NCBI RefSeq assembly: GCF_000813825.1
Contig: NZ_JWTA01000006.1
Location: forward strand, 48,328-112,327
DNA from: Chryseobacterium taiwanense
Lineage (GTDB): Bacteria > Bacteroidota > Bacteroidia > Flavobacteriales > Weeksellaceae
Direction of reading: 5' to 3'
Length of the DNA stretch: 64,000 nucleotides
Below, piece by piece: positions 50,459-58,817 of the stretch. Numbering within the stretch: position 1 is the first letter of the stretch; every line of letters starts with the position of its first letter. Position numbers and translations under genes: made by a program. The notes under the pieces are model-generated. The model saw nothing but the letters and a program-made list of their open reading frames with translations. It had not been told where the DNA came from and did not search any database.

Positions 50459-51664
50459 TTAAAGGTTGAATTCTAATCTGTATTGCTGTAAAGCATCTTT
50501 TAGAATTTCTGCACTTCTTTTTAAATCCTCTTCTTTAAGGACATAGGCAATTCTTACCTGTTTTTTACCTAATTCAGGATTGCTATAGAAACCTCCTGCA
50601 GGAGCAACCATAATCGTTTCGTTATTGTTTGAGTAGTTTTCCAATAACCATTGTGCAAACTTTTCGCTATCGTCCACAGGAAGTTCTGCTACACAATAGA
50701 AAGCTCCTTTTGGTTTCGGACAGATCACTCCTGGAATCGCATTCAGTTGATCTACCAAAATATTTCTTCTGTGAGTATATTCTTCTCTTACAGCTCTGAT
50801 GTAAGCTCCGTCATTTTGATGTGCTGCTGTAGCTGCAATTTGTCCTAAAAGAACTGGGCTCAATCTTGCCTGTGCAAAAAGCATTGCTGCATCATGGATT
50901 TTTTTAGAACGGGTGATCATACATCCGATTCTTACTCCACACATCGAATAACGCTTAGATTCTGAATCGATGATGATACAGTTTTCGCTTAATTCAGGGA
51001 AAGCAAGCATTGAAATCTGTTGTTTTCCATCATATACGTATTCTCTGTATACTTCATCTGAAATAACAACGATATCATATTTTAAAGCAATTTCTGCCAA
51101 TTTTTGTAATTCTTCACGAGTGTAAAGATACCCTGTAGGATTTCCTGGATTACAGATAACAATAGCTCTTGTTTTTTCTGTAATTTTCTTTTCAAACTCT
51201 TCAATTGGAGGAAGTGCAAAACCGGTATCAATTGTTGAAGGAACTGCTACTACATGCACATTGAAAGTGCTTGTGAATCCGTTATAATTAGCGTAATAAG
51301 GTTCTGGGATGATTACTTCATCTCCGTCATCACATAATGTTGAGATGGCAAAGTTTAAAGCTTCCGAACCTCCGTTGGTTACAATAAAATTATCAGGCGT
51401 AAGATCTGTAAAGTCTAAAGAATGATAATACTCTGTAAGAGCTTTTCTGTATTCTAAATTACCTTCGGAAAGCGCATATTCTAATACTTTTAAATCAATG
51501 TTTTTTAAAGCATTCAGTGCGGTTTCAGGAGTTTCAATATCTGGTTGTCCGATATTAAGGTGGTATACTTTTGTTCCTTTCTGTTTAGCTTTTAAGGCAA
51601 AAGGAACCAGTTTTCTTACCGGTGAAGGTGGCATCTGTTGTGCTCTGTTTGAAATATTAGGCAT
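50459..51664 (-). CDS. PLP-dependent aminotransferase, class I (aspartate/aromatic type)
   Basis: A 401-residue fold-type I aminotransferase. It shows YHLNIGQPDIETPE early, NPGNPTGYLYTREEL, VISDEVYREYVYDG, the PLP lysine in DSESKRYSMCGVRIGCMI and the late RIAYVLKEEDL with the substrate arginine. Close to AspC/PatA-type enzymes; the exact donor and acceptor cannot be told from sequence. It is first in a unit with a lipoprotein and murB. A TATTTTTG box on the minus strand at 51692-51699 is a plausible promoter. Confidence 0.9.
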   Translation of the reverse strand: MPNISNRAQQMPPSPVRKLVPFALKAKQKGTKVYHLNIGQPDIETPETALNALKNIDLKVLEYALSEGNLEYRKALTEYYHSLDFTDLTPDNFIVTNGGSEALNFAISTLCDDGDEVIIPEPYYANYNGFTSTFNVHVVAVPSTIDTGFALPPIEEFEKKITEKTRAIVICNPGNPTGYLYTREELQKLAEIALKYDIVVISDEVYREYVYDGKQQISMLAFPELSENCIIIDSESKRYSMCGVRIGCMITRSKKIHDAAMLFAQARLSPVLLGQIAATAAHQNDGAYIRAVREEYTHRRNILVDQLNAIPGVICPKPKGAFYCVAELPVDDSEKFAQWLLENYSNNNETIMVAPAGGFYSNPELGKKQVRIAYVLKEEDLKRSAEILKDALQQYRLEFNL

Positions 51665-51882
51665 TATTTTTTATCTAAAAATTGGTTGCACAAAAATAGC
51701 AAAATATTTTATCTAAGAATTGAATAAGAGAGACTAAATCTAATATGCTATGTGTTAAATAATAATTGTGATATATTCGTTGTTTTGTTTTTTTTAGTGT
51801 ATTTTTCTTTTAATTAAACGTTTGTTTTTTGTTTAATTTATTTAGTTTTTGTATAAATATTGAAAAATAATCAAATTATCTA

Positions 51883-51912
51883 TTGCGGTTTTGGATTAAA
51901 TTCATAGTTTTA
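51883..51912 (+). promoter_or_regulatory. Promoter of the T9SS-secreted protein
   Basis: TTG (51883-51885), a 19-nt spacer and TAGTTTTA (51905-51912), 23 bases before the ATG. The last base of the -7 box deviates from the consensus. Nothing else was seen in the 271-base gap. Confidence 0.4.
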
Positions 51913-51935
51913 CGCCAGACTAATAAAAAATTTTT

Positions 51936-54470
51936 ATGAGAAAAAATCAACCAGCTCTTGTGCTTGGTGCATTAGGACTATTTGCGAGTTCTTTTGCTTT
52001 AGCACAAAACTATCAGCAAATGCCTATTCAATCAGGTCTTACAGCGGATGTAATTGCAAATGGAACAGGCTCGTCGTCAGTTACTACAAATAACGATGTA
52101 GATGGAGTTTCTTATGCTTTTGTAGCTAAGGATTTCTTGCTAACAGCAACAAGTGCACCTATTACATATGGCCTTCCTGTTGATGGGATTATTAATTCCA
52201 TCGTAACAACAACTCCGGGATTGAGCTATCAATTAGCAAGTTTAAGTGCAAACAATTCCTTGAGGCTAGCTGCAGTTAATGATTCAGGAATTTTAACGTT
52301 TACAACACCAAAAGCAGCTACTAAATTGTATATGCTTTCTACAAGTGGAAGTGGAAGTTCGACGGTTTCTGTTACAGTAAACTTTTCAGATGGTACAAAC
52401 CAGCAGTTTACTGGTATTAGTATTGCTGACTGGTATACCGGTACTAATATTGCGCTTCAGGGATTTGGTAGAATTAAAAAACCAGGAGCAACACCTGCTA
52501 CCGGTGATGATGTTCCATCACCTGAAGGAGGAACTAACCCAAGACTATATCAGAATGAATTTGTTATAAGTGCTGCTAATCAAACAAAACTTATCCAAAG
52601 TGTTACTGTGGCAAAAACGGCAGGTTCTGGATTACCAAATATTTTTGCTTTCTCAGCGGATGCGTATTCAACTTGTACTCCTCCTACTTTGCAGCCAGTT
52701 GGAACAATTACGGCTAATTCAGCAGCAATCTCATGGACTGCTCCTACAGGATCAACTGTAGCCAGCTATGATATTTACTATAGTACATCTAATACAATTC
52801 CTACAAGTGCTGCAACTCCTAATTTCCCTGGTGAAACAGGAACAACCAAGACTATTCCGGGATTGAATTCGAATACTGTTTACTATTATTGGGTAAGAAC
52901 AAATTGTAGTACAGGAACAAGTCAAAGTGCATGGTCTTTTGGAGGAACATTTAAAACAGCTTGTTCTATTTTTACTGTTCCATATACGGAGAATTTTGAT
53001 ACTACGAGTACAGGTACAGCATCGAATCTTACGGTACCAAGCTGTTGGTCGTATTTAGAAACTGCTTCATCTGCTGGTTATGGATATGTAACAACAACTT
53101 CTCCTAATTCTTCTCCTAATTCTTATTATCTGTATAACTCATCTGATAATACAGGTAGTCAAATGTTGGTTTCACCTCCAACTACAAACCTTTCAAGTGG
53201 TACGAAACGAGTTAGATTCTATGCAAGAGGCAGTTCGGCGGGCTATTCATTATTGGTAGGGACTTTATCAAATGCTGCGGATCCTACTACTTTTACGCCA
53301 ATTGGTTCTGCTATTACATTGACTGCCACTCAGACTCAATATACTGTTAATATTCCTTCAGGTATTGATACACAATTAGCATTTAAACATGGTTTAGGAG
53401 GAACGTATCGTTCCATCTATCTTGATGATATTACGGTTCAGGAAATCCCTTCTTGTCTAGAGCCAACAGGAGTATCTGCTTCGGCTATTACATCTTCAGG
53501 AGCTACTGTAGGTTGGACTGCTCCTGCAACAGTGCCAGCAAATGGATATGAAGTGTATTACAGTACTTCAAATGTAGCGCCGACATCTACTACTGTTTTA
53601 AATTCTACTAATTCAACGCCATCTCCAACAACATCTACTCCAATAAGCGGGTTATCTCCTGCTACTACTTATTACGTATGGGTGCGTTCTGTATGTAGTG
53701 GTACGGATAAAAGTATTTGGTCCTTACAAACGACATTTGTTACAGCTTGTGTGTCAGTAGCAACATTTACTCAAAACTTTGATACTACGGCTGTGGATTC
53801 ATTACCTTCTTGTTGGGCGAGTATCGGTTCAACCGCTAGTTACGCTAGAGTATATGCATCTACAGCTATGTCTGCTCCAAATGCAATGTATATTTATACG
53901 TCCGGAACTTCTACGGGTATGGTTTCAACGCCGGAACTTTCAACATTGCAATCAGGTAGCTATGTTCTTAAGTTTAAAGGAAGGGGTAATTCGTCTGCCG
54001 GTGGAGTTGTGCAGATAGGTTATTTAACAAACCCAACAGATACTTCTACTTTTGTATCTATTGGTTCATACACAGCATCTAGTACGACAACTGTTGATAA
54101 TTATTCGTTAAATATTACAGGAATACCTGCTGGAGTTACTAAACTGGTGTTAAAACATACTGGGGCTCCTGCTTATAGCGTACTTCTTGATGATATAAGT
54201 TATGAACTTAATGGATTGGCAACTTCAGAAACATCGGTTAAGAAAAATGAGATTAGTGCATATCCAAATCCATTTACAGATGTCTTAAATATTTCTGATA
54301 TCAAAAATGTAAAATCTGTTTCTATTGTAGATATTGCAGGAAGATTAATTAAAAATATTGAAAGTCCTTCTTCTACTCTTCACTTAGGAGACTTGAAACA
54401 AGGAGTGTATTTGGTTGTTCTGAATATGAACGATGGTTCAAAACAGACAATCAAAGCGATAAAGAAATAA
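51936..54470 (+). CDS. T9SS-secreted fibronectin type III / choice-of-anchor protein
   Basis: An 844-residue surface or secreted protein. A signal peptide (first 24 residues, ending LAQ) is followed by an N-terminal beta-rich domain (to about 245). Two repeats of a fibronectin type III domain (about 246-343 and 506-605, each with YYSTSN and YYxWVR) alternate with two MAM/jelly-roll-like domains that start FTVPYTENFDTT and FTQNFDTT and end IYLDDITV and VLLDDISY. The last 75 residues (ISAYPNPFTDVLNI, GRLIKNI, LKQGVYLVV) form the type A T9SS sorting domain. Its exact target or ligand is unknown; an adhesin or matrix role is plausible. It belongs with T9SS (Plug at 24398). Confidence 0.93.
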   Translation: MRKNQPALVLGALGLFASSFALAQNYQQMPIQSGLTADVIANGTGSSSVTTNNDVDGVSYAFVAKDFLLTATSAPITYGLPVDGIINSIVTTTPGLSYQLASLSANNSLRLAAVNDSGILTFTTPKAATKLYMLSTSGSGSSTVSVTVNFSDGTNQQFTGISIADWYTGTNIALQGFGRIKKPGATPATGDDVPSPEGGTNPRLYQNEFVISAANQTKLIQSVTVAKTAGSGLPNIFAFSADAYSTCTPPTLQPVGTITANSAAISWTAPTGSTVASYDIYYSTSNTIPTSAATPNFPGETGTTKTIPGLNSNTVYYYWVRTNCSTGTSQSAWSFGGTFKTACSIFTVPYTENFDTTSTGTASNLTVPSCWSYLETASSAGYGYVTTTSPNSSPNSYYLYNSSDNTGSQMLVSPPTTNLSSGTKRVRFYARGSSAGYSLLVGTLSNAADPTTFTPIGSAITLTATQTQYTVNIPSGIDTQLAFKHGLGGTYRSIYLDDITVQEIPSCLEPTGVSASAITSSGATVGWTAPATVPANGYEVYYSTSNVAPTSTTVLNSTNSTPSPTTSTPISGLSPATTYYVWVRSVCSGTDKSIWSLQTTFVTACVSVATFTQNFDTTAVDSLPSCWASIGSTASYARVYASTAMSAPNAMYIYTSGTSTGMVSTPELSTLQSGSYVLKFKGRGNSSAGGVVQIGYLTNPTDTSTFVSIGSYTASSTTTVDNYSLNITGIPAGVTKLVLKHTGAPAYSVLLDDISYELNGLATSETSVKKNEISAYPNPFTDVLNISDIKNVKSVSIVDIAGRLIKNIESPSSTLHLGDLKQGVYLVVLNMNDGSKQTIKAIKK

Positions 54471-54489
54471 ATATTGTCTTTTGATTATG

Positions 54490-54520
54490 AAAGCGGCTTT
54501 ACTCGTGGTAAAGTCGCTTT
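54490..54520 (+). terminator. Terminator hairpin
   Basis: AAAGCGGCTTTAC / GTAAAGTCGCTTT with one mismatch, then a T run. It follows the T9SS-protein stop. Confidence 0.75.
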
Positions 54521-54590
54521 TTGTTTTTGAAGGAATGGAATTCTTTAATATAAAAATTGCTAATTTTAGATCGTTAAAAATTATAATACA

Positions 54591-55046
54591 ATGCAAATTC
54601 CCGCGATTTCAATAGACGATTATATCTCAAAGATTCCTGAAGAAAGACAGGAAGTTTTCAAGAAACTTTTTGATACTGTTAATGATAATTTACCAAAAGG
54701 ATTTTCCGAAAATATAAGTTATGGAATGATTGGTTGGGCGGTTCCGCTTGAAACCTATCCTCCGGGCTATCATTGTACTCCCAATACACCGCTTCCCTTC
54801 ATTGGTTTAGCATCTCAGAAAAACTTTATTGCGCTGTATCATATGGGGATTTATGCTAAACCGGAATTGTTGGATTGGTTTGTTGAAGAATTTCCAAAAC
54901 ATTCAAAAAGGAAATTAGATATGGGGAAATCTTGCGTTCGTTTTAAAAAAGTGGATGATATTCCTCTTGAACTGATTGCTGAATTGAGTAAAAAAATGAC
55001 TGTAGATGAATGGATTGAAACCTATGAAAAGAATTATAAAAAATAA
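54591..55046 (+). CDS. DUF1801 domain protein
   Basis: A 151-residue soluble protein of the DUF1801 (YdhG-like) family: ISIDDYISKIPEERQEVFKKLFDTVNDNLP, ENISYGMIGWAVPL, then LPFIGLASQKNFIALYHMGIY with the family's aromatic core and a C-terminal CVRFKKVDDIPLELIAELSKKMTVDEWI helix. The fold resembles frataxin/iron-chaperone-like proteins, but the function is unproven. It overlaps the next gene by 23 bases, so the two are translationally coupled. Confidence 0.87.
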   Translation: MQIPAISIDDYISKIPEERQEVFKKLFDTVNDNLPKGFSENISYGMIGWAVPLETYPPGYHCTPNTPLPFIGLASQKNFIALYHMGIYAKPELLDWFVEEFPKHSKRKLDMGKSCVRFKKVDDIPLELIAELSKKMTVDEWIETYEKNYKK

Positions 55047-55680
55047 GATTTTCACAACTTTTTTATCTCTTTGCATAGCTCTGTTTGTTATTTCAGGGTG
55101 TGCAGGAGCTAAAAGCTCAGGGTTACAAAACGGAGATTTACTTTTTGTTACGGCAAAAGAATCAGGTTTATCCGGAGCGATCAATAACGTTACACAAAAA
55201 GAAAAGAATGCGTCTTTCGATCATATTGGGGTTTTGGAAAAGATCGGGGGAGATTATTTTGTACTTCATGCTTCTCCCAAAAGAGGGTCAGATAAACTGA
55301 AGCTTAAAGATTTTGTGGAAGATCAGAAAAATGATGGACAAGCTATTATTGTTTATAGATTAAAGCCTGAATATCAAAACGCAATTCCTGATGCTATTGC
55401 TAAAGGAAATTCAATGTTGGGGAAACCTTACAATTTTAATTATATCTTAAGTGAAGATTCTTACTATTGTTCAGATTTTATAGAGAGGATTTTTAGAAAA
55501 GATCATGTTTTTACATTGGAACCAATGACTTTTATCGATCCTAAAACAGGAAAGATCAATGAGTTTTGGCAGAAATTTTATAGTGAGAAAAATCTCAAAG
55601 TTCCGGAAGGAGAATTGGGATGTAATCCCAACGGTTTGGCAGGATCTTCAAAAATAGAAAGAATAAGAGAACTTAAATAA
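55024..55680 (+). CDS. YiiX/NlpC-P60-like cysteine hydrolase, lipoprotein
   Basis: A 218-residue protein, probable lipoprotein (lipobox ending at Cys26 in FVISGC). The catalytic domain is circularly permuted NlpC/P60 (YiiX/YebB type): the His is in SFDHIGVLEK near residue 70, and the Cys is in YYCSDFIERIF near residue 150. YiiX-type enzymes may cleave peptidoglycan peptides or lipid esters; the substrate is not known. The start is ATG 55024; it overlaps the end of the DUF1801 gene by 23 bases. A terminator follows. Confidence 0.85.
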   Translation: MKRIIKNKIFTTFLSLCIALFVISGCAGAKSSGLQNGDLLFVTAKESGLSGAINNVTQKEKNASFDHIGVLEKIGGDYFVLHASPKRGSDKLKLKDFVEDQKNDGQAIIVYRLKPEYQNAIPDAIAKGNSMLGKPYNFNYILSEDSYYCSDFIERIFRKDHVFTLEPMTFIDPKTGKINEFWQKFYSEKNLKVPEGELGCNPNGLAGSSKIERIRELK

Positions 55681-55686
55681 TGTACT

Positions 55687-55708
55687 AAAGAAGCGTAATT
55701 GCTTCTTT
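55687..55708 (+). terminator. Terminator hairpin
   Basis: An 8-bp stem AAAGAAGC / GCTTCTTT with a 6-base loop, then a T run. Confidence 0.75.
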
Positions 55709-55732
55709 TTTTTATTTCAAGAAAAATTTAAA

Positions 55733-55780
55733 AAATATTAGTCTATTAATTTGGTAGACTAATATTTTTTTATATTTTTG
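55733..55780 (+). promoter_or_regulatory. Palindromic operator centred on the -33 box of a promoter
   Basis: A perfect inverted repeat AAATATTAGTCTA (55733-55745) / TAGACTAATATTT (55755-55767) has a 9-base loop that contains TTTG (55750-55753). TATTTTTG follows 19 bases later (55773-55780). The palindrome thus covers the -33 box of a consensus promoter for the NIL-like gene. This is what a repressor or activator site should look like. Confidence 0.7.
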
Positions 55781-55849
55781 TCCTGTATTTAATAACAAAT
55801 AACAATATGTATTTCAGAAAATAACTATTTAATCAAAAACCTAGATGTT

Positions 55850-56152
55850 ATGATCACAAATTTGCAATCACTGCCTAACAACGTAAACCTTATCAAGAAA
55901 GAGCTGATTTTAGAAATAGAATTGAATGGGAAAATGAAATTTGATCATTTACTCAATATCATCTATCAGCAAATGGGAATGTGTTATAAGCTTTTGAATG
56001 CAGATGTAGAATACATCAACGGAAATGATTTCGGTTCATTTCAATTATACCTTAATGCCACTTCAGAAGATTTTCAGCAGCTTGAATTTTTTCTGAATAA
56101 AAATAAACTTTTGAATACGACTGTAGAATATGTCTGCAGAAAGTACTCTTAG
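55850..56152 (+). CDS. NIL-like (MetN C-terminal-type) small protein
   Basis: A 100-residue protein. Its pattern of an N-terminal strand (LIKKELILEIELNGK), a helix (LLNIIYQQMGMCYKLL), DVEYINGNDFGSFQLYL then helix and VEYV resembles the NIL domain that follows the ATPase in methionine ABC transporters, or an ACT-like fold. Stand-alone NIL proteins often bind methionine or regulate sulfur metabolism, so a sulfur link is an inference. Behind a strong palindromic promoter (55733-55780), with a 5' leader of about 65 nt. The assignment is tentative. Confidence 0.6.
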   Translation: MITNLQSLPNNVNLIKKELILEIELNGKMKFDHLLNIIYQQMGMCYKLLNADVEYINGNDFGSFQLYLNATSEDFQQLEFFLNKNKLLNTTVEYVCRKYS

Positions 56153-56176
56153 TTGTGTAGATCCATATAGTTTGAG

Positions 56177-56199
56177 AAGCGTTCATTTATTGAGCGCTT
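56177..56199 (+). terminator. Terminator hairpin
   Basis: AAGCGTTCA / TGAGCGCTT (one wobble pair) and a T run, after the NIL-like gene. Confidence 0.65.
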
Positions 56200-56260
56200 T
56201 TTTTATTTCTTTTCCCGTAAAAAGAGTATTTTTATAAGAATTAAAAAAAATCACAAAACT

Positions 56261-56812
56261 ATGGTTACGCTTATTATTATCGGTGTCATTGCAATCTTTC
56301 TTCTGTATGCGGTTTCTATTTACAATCGTTTGGTAAAGCTTAAAAATCTGGTTCAGGAAGCTTGGAGCAGTATTGATGTGATGTTAAAAAAACGTCACGA
56401 TCTTATTCCTAACCTTGTAGAAACGGTAAAAGGATATGCAACTCATGAACGTGAAACTCTTGAAAACGTTACAAGAGCAAGAAATCAGGCAGTAGGAGCC
56501 AATTCTTTAGAAACTAAAGAAGCTGCTGAGAAAAACCTTAATCAGGCGATGATGAACCTTTTCGCGGTTGCTGAACAATATCCTGATCTGAAAGCCAATG
56601 CTAATTTTCAGCAATTGCAGGCAGAGCTTACCTCAATTGAAAATGATATTGAAAAATCAAGAAGATATTATAACGGAACTGCCCGCGAAAATAATACACT
56701 GGTAGAATCTTTCCCAAGCAATATCGTTGCGAATATGTATAAATTCGAGAAAGTTTCCTATTTCGAGCTGGATAATATTGCGGACAGAGAAGTTCCAACG
56801 GTAAAGTTCTAA
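56261..56812 (+). CDS. LemA family protein
   Basis: A 183-residue protein with one N-terminal transmembrane helix (residues 2-20), then the LemA coiled-coil fold: SIYNRLVKLKNLVQEAWSSIDVMLKKRHDLIPNLVETVKGYATHERETLENV, AEQYPDLKANANFQQLQAELTSIENDIEKSRRYYNGTARENNTLVESFPSNIVA. All LemA hallmarks are present. The function is poorly known. It is two bases before the DUF2207 gene and forms an operon with it, the common pairing for this family. Confidence 0.95.
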   Translation: MVTLIIIGVIAIFLLYAVSIYNRLVKLKNLVQEAWSSIDVMLKKRHDLIPNLVETVKGYATHERETLENVTRARNQAVGANSLETKEAAEKNLNQAMMNLFAVAEQYPDLKANANFQQLQAELTSIENDIEKSRRYYNGTARENNTLVESFPSNIVANMYKFEKVSYFELDNIADREVPTVKF

Positions 56813-56814
56813 CG

Positions 56815-58743
56815 ATGAGAAAATTTCTAAAGTTTCTTTTTCTTTTGTGCTTTGCCCTTGGTTTTGCTCAGGAGGAAAATTCATTAAATGAAGATTTTTC
56901 CGGAACAGAAAGAATCTTGTCTTTTCATTCGGATATTAATGTTGATACACATTCTGCACTCAATATTACTGAGAAAATTAAAGTTCACAGTCTTGGAGAT
57001 CAAATTCGAAGAGGGATTTTCCGTACCTTGCCTTTGTCGAGAAATCTGAACAACAGAACCCAGAAGGTAAAATATGAGATCATTTCCATAAAGAAAAACG
57101 GGGAAGAAGAAGATTATCACGAAGAAATTGAAGATGGATTTCTTAAAATTTATATCGGAAATAAAGAGGTAATCCTTCAACCCGGAGATTACGAATATGA
57201 AATTCAGTATAAAACAGAAAATCAAATCGGTTTTTTTGATCAGTATGATGAACTGTATTGGAATGTAAATGGAAATTACTGGGATTTTCCTGTAGATACC
57301 ATTTCTGCGACAGTAAACCTTCCGCAAGGAGCAAACATCTTGCAAAATTCATGTTATACAGGTTTTGCAGGAAGTACAGAGAAAAACTGTAATTCAAAAC
57401 TTATTTCGGATCATTCAATCGTGTGGAGTGCTTCAGGTTTTCAAGCTAATGACGGTCTTACGATCGCGGTAGGGTTTAAAAAAGGAATTATGATTCCGCC
57501 GCCGCCGCCAAGTTTCCTGGAGAAATTCGGAATATTAATCGGTGGCTTTCTAGTGTTTCTGGGATTGTTGTATTATTATTACTCGACTTGGAGAAAATAC
57601 GGGGTAGATCCTGAAAAGCCTATAGTATATCCTCAGTTTAATTCTCCGAATGACCTTTCTCCGGCTTCTTTAGGATATTTAAAAACAGAAACTTTTAAAA
57701 ATAAATATGTAACGGCAGCTTTAGTGAATCTTGCGATTAAAGGGTATATTCAGATTATTGAAAAAGAAGATTCCGGTCTTTTGGGATTTTTTAAATCAAC
57801 ATATTACACCATTAAAATGTTGAAACCGTCTGATGAAAATCTTCCCAAAGAAGAACAGAAGCTTATGGATCATTTCTTTTCGGATGGTTATGATACCATT
57901 GATTTTAAAGGTAAATATGATCCTAAAATAGAACAGTCTGTTTTGAACTGTAAAGAATCGTTGAAATTTCAATACGATACCTTTTTAAATGAAGGAAACA
58001 ATGCTAAGAAACTAATCTTGCCTTCCTTGCTGATTACTTTTGTATATGTTGTTGGTTTGCTTTTGAGCTTTAGGATGTTCCCTGAATTTGAAAAAGTTTT
58101 TATCGGATTGATTTTATATGTAGTTCTGTTTATAGCATTTTTTATTGCAGCTTTATTATTTAAATACTTTCCGGTGCTTTTTAAGATCTTCTTGGTATTT
58201 CCGGTCATTATTTTTGTAGGTATAGGAGTGTTTATTCATAAAAGCAGTGATTTTACCATTGATAACAATTTTAATATCTGTTATATTTTTATTGTATTAG
58301 GATTTACTTCCCTTGTCATCTATGAATTTTTAATCAAAAGACCTTCAGAAGAAAAATTAAAAATAAAATCTCTTATTGAAGGATTTCAAATGTATATGGG
58401 AGCGGCGGAAAACGAACAGCTTAAATTTCATAATCCTCCTGAAATGACTCCGCAGGTTTTTGAGAAATATCTTCCTTTTGCGATGGTGTTGGGAGTGGAT
58501 GAGATTTGGGGACAAAAATTTGATGCAATACTTTCAAAAATGTCAACTGATTATCACAATAATTGGTATGTAGGACCTACTCTAAATCGCTATGCTTTTG
58601 CAAGTACACTTAATTCAAATCTTACAAGCTCGATACAATCTTCATCTACACAACCCTCCAATAATTCCAGCAGCGGCTCTGGTTCCGGAGGTGGTGGTTT
58701 CTCCGGCGGTGGAGGTGGAGGCGGTGGAGGCGGCGGTTGGTAA
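56815..58743 (+). CDS. DUF2207 membrane protein with glycine-rich C-terminus
   Basis: A 642-residue membrane protein. A signal peptide (ending FALGFAQ) precedes an extracytoplasmic DUF2207 domain (about 25-225; LSFHSDINVDTHSALNITEKIKV, RRGIFRTLPL, YWNVNGNYWDFPVDTISATVNLP). It has one transmembrane helix near 240-260, a cytoplasmic-type region, then a block of four helices around 400-500. The tail is Ser- and Gly-rich (from about 610), ending in a near-poly-Gly run then Trp, as is typical of the family. It is coupled to lemA by a two-base gap, so the proteins may work together. Confidence 0.9.
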   Translation: MRKFLKFLFLLCFALGFAQEENSLNEDFSGTERILSFHSDINVDTHSALNITEKIKVHSLGDQIRRGIFRTLPLSRNLNNRTQKVKYEIISIKKNGEEEDYHEEIEDGFLKIYIGNKEVILQPGDYEYEIQYKTENQIGFFDQYDELYWNVNGNYWDFPVDTISATVNLPQGANILQNSCYTGFAGSTEKNCNSKLISDHSIVWSASGFQANDGLTIAVGFKKGIMIPPPPPSFLEKFGILIGGFLVFLGLLYYYYSTWRKYGVDPEKPIVYPQFNSPNDLSPASLGYLKTETFKNKYVTAALVNLAIKGYIQIIEKEDSGLLGFFKSTYYTIKMLKPSDENLPKEEQKLMDHFFSDGYDTIDFKGKYDPKIEQSVLNCKESLKFQYDTFLNEGNNAKKLILPSLLITFVYVVGLLLSFRMFPEFEKVFIGLILYVVLFIAFFIAALLFKYFPVLFKIFLVFPVIIFVGIGVFIHKSSDFTIDNNFNICYIFIVLGFTSLVIYEFLIKRPSEEKLKIKSLIEGFQMYMGAAENEQLKFHNPPEMTPQVFEKYLPFAMVLGVDEIWGQKFDAILSKMSTDYHNNWYVGPTLNRYAFASTLNSNLTSSIQSSSTQPSNNSSSGSGSGGGGFSGGGGGGGGGGGW

Positions 58744-58764
58744 ACTGTTTCCATTGATAAAAAT

Positions 58765-58796
58765 AAAAAGCGTTCAGAAATTTCTGAACGCTTTTT
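58765..58796. terminator. Convergent terminator hairpin
   Basis: A 16-bp stem AAAAAGCGTTCAGAAA / TTTCTGAACGCTTTTT with no spacer, so the actual loop uses the inner bases. It lies between DUF2207 and the murA stop. Confidence 0.85.
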
Positions 58797-58817
58797 TATA
58801 TGCTTAATTGATTACAA

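Noticed and set aside
56884..57397. Frames antisense to the DUF2207 gene
   Set aside because: No homology or start context; the sense protein has a signal peptide and domain motifs.
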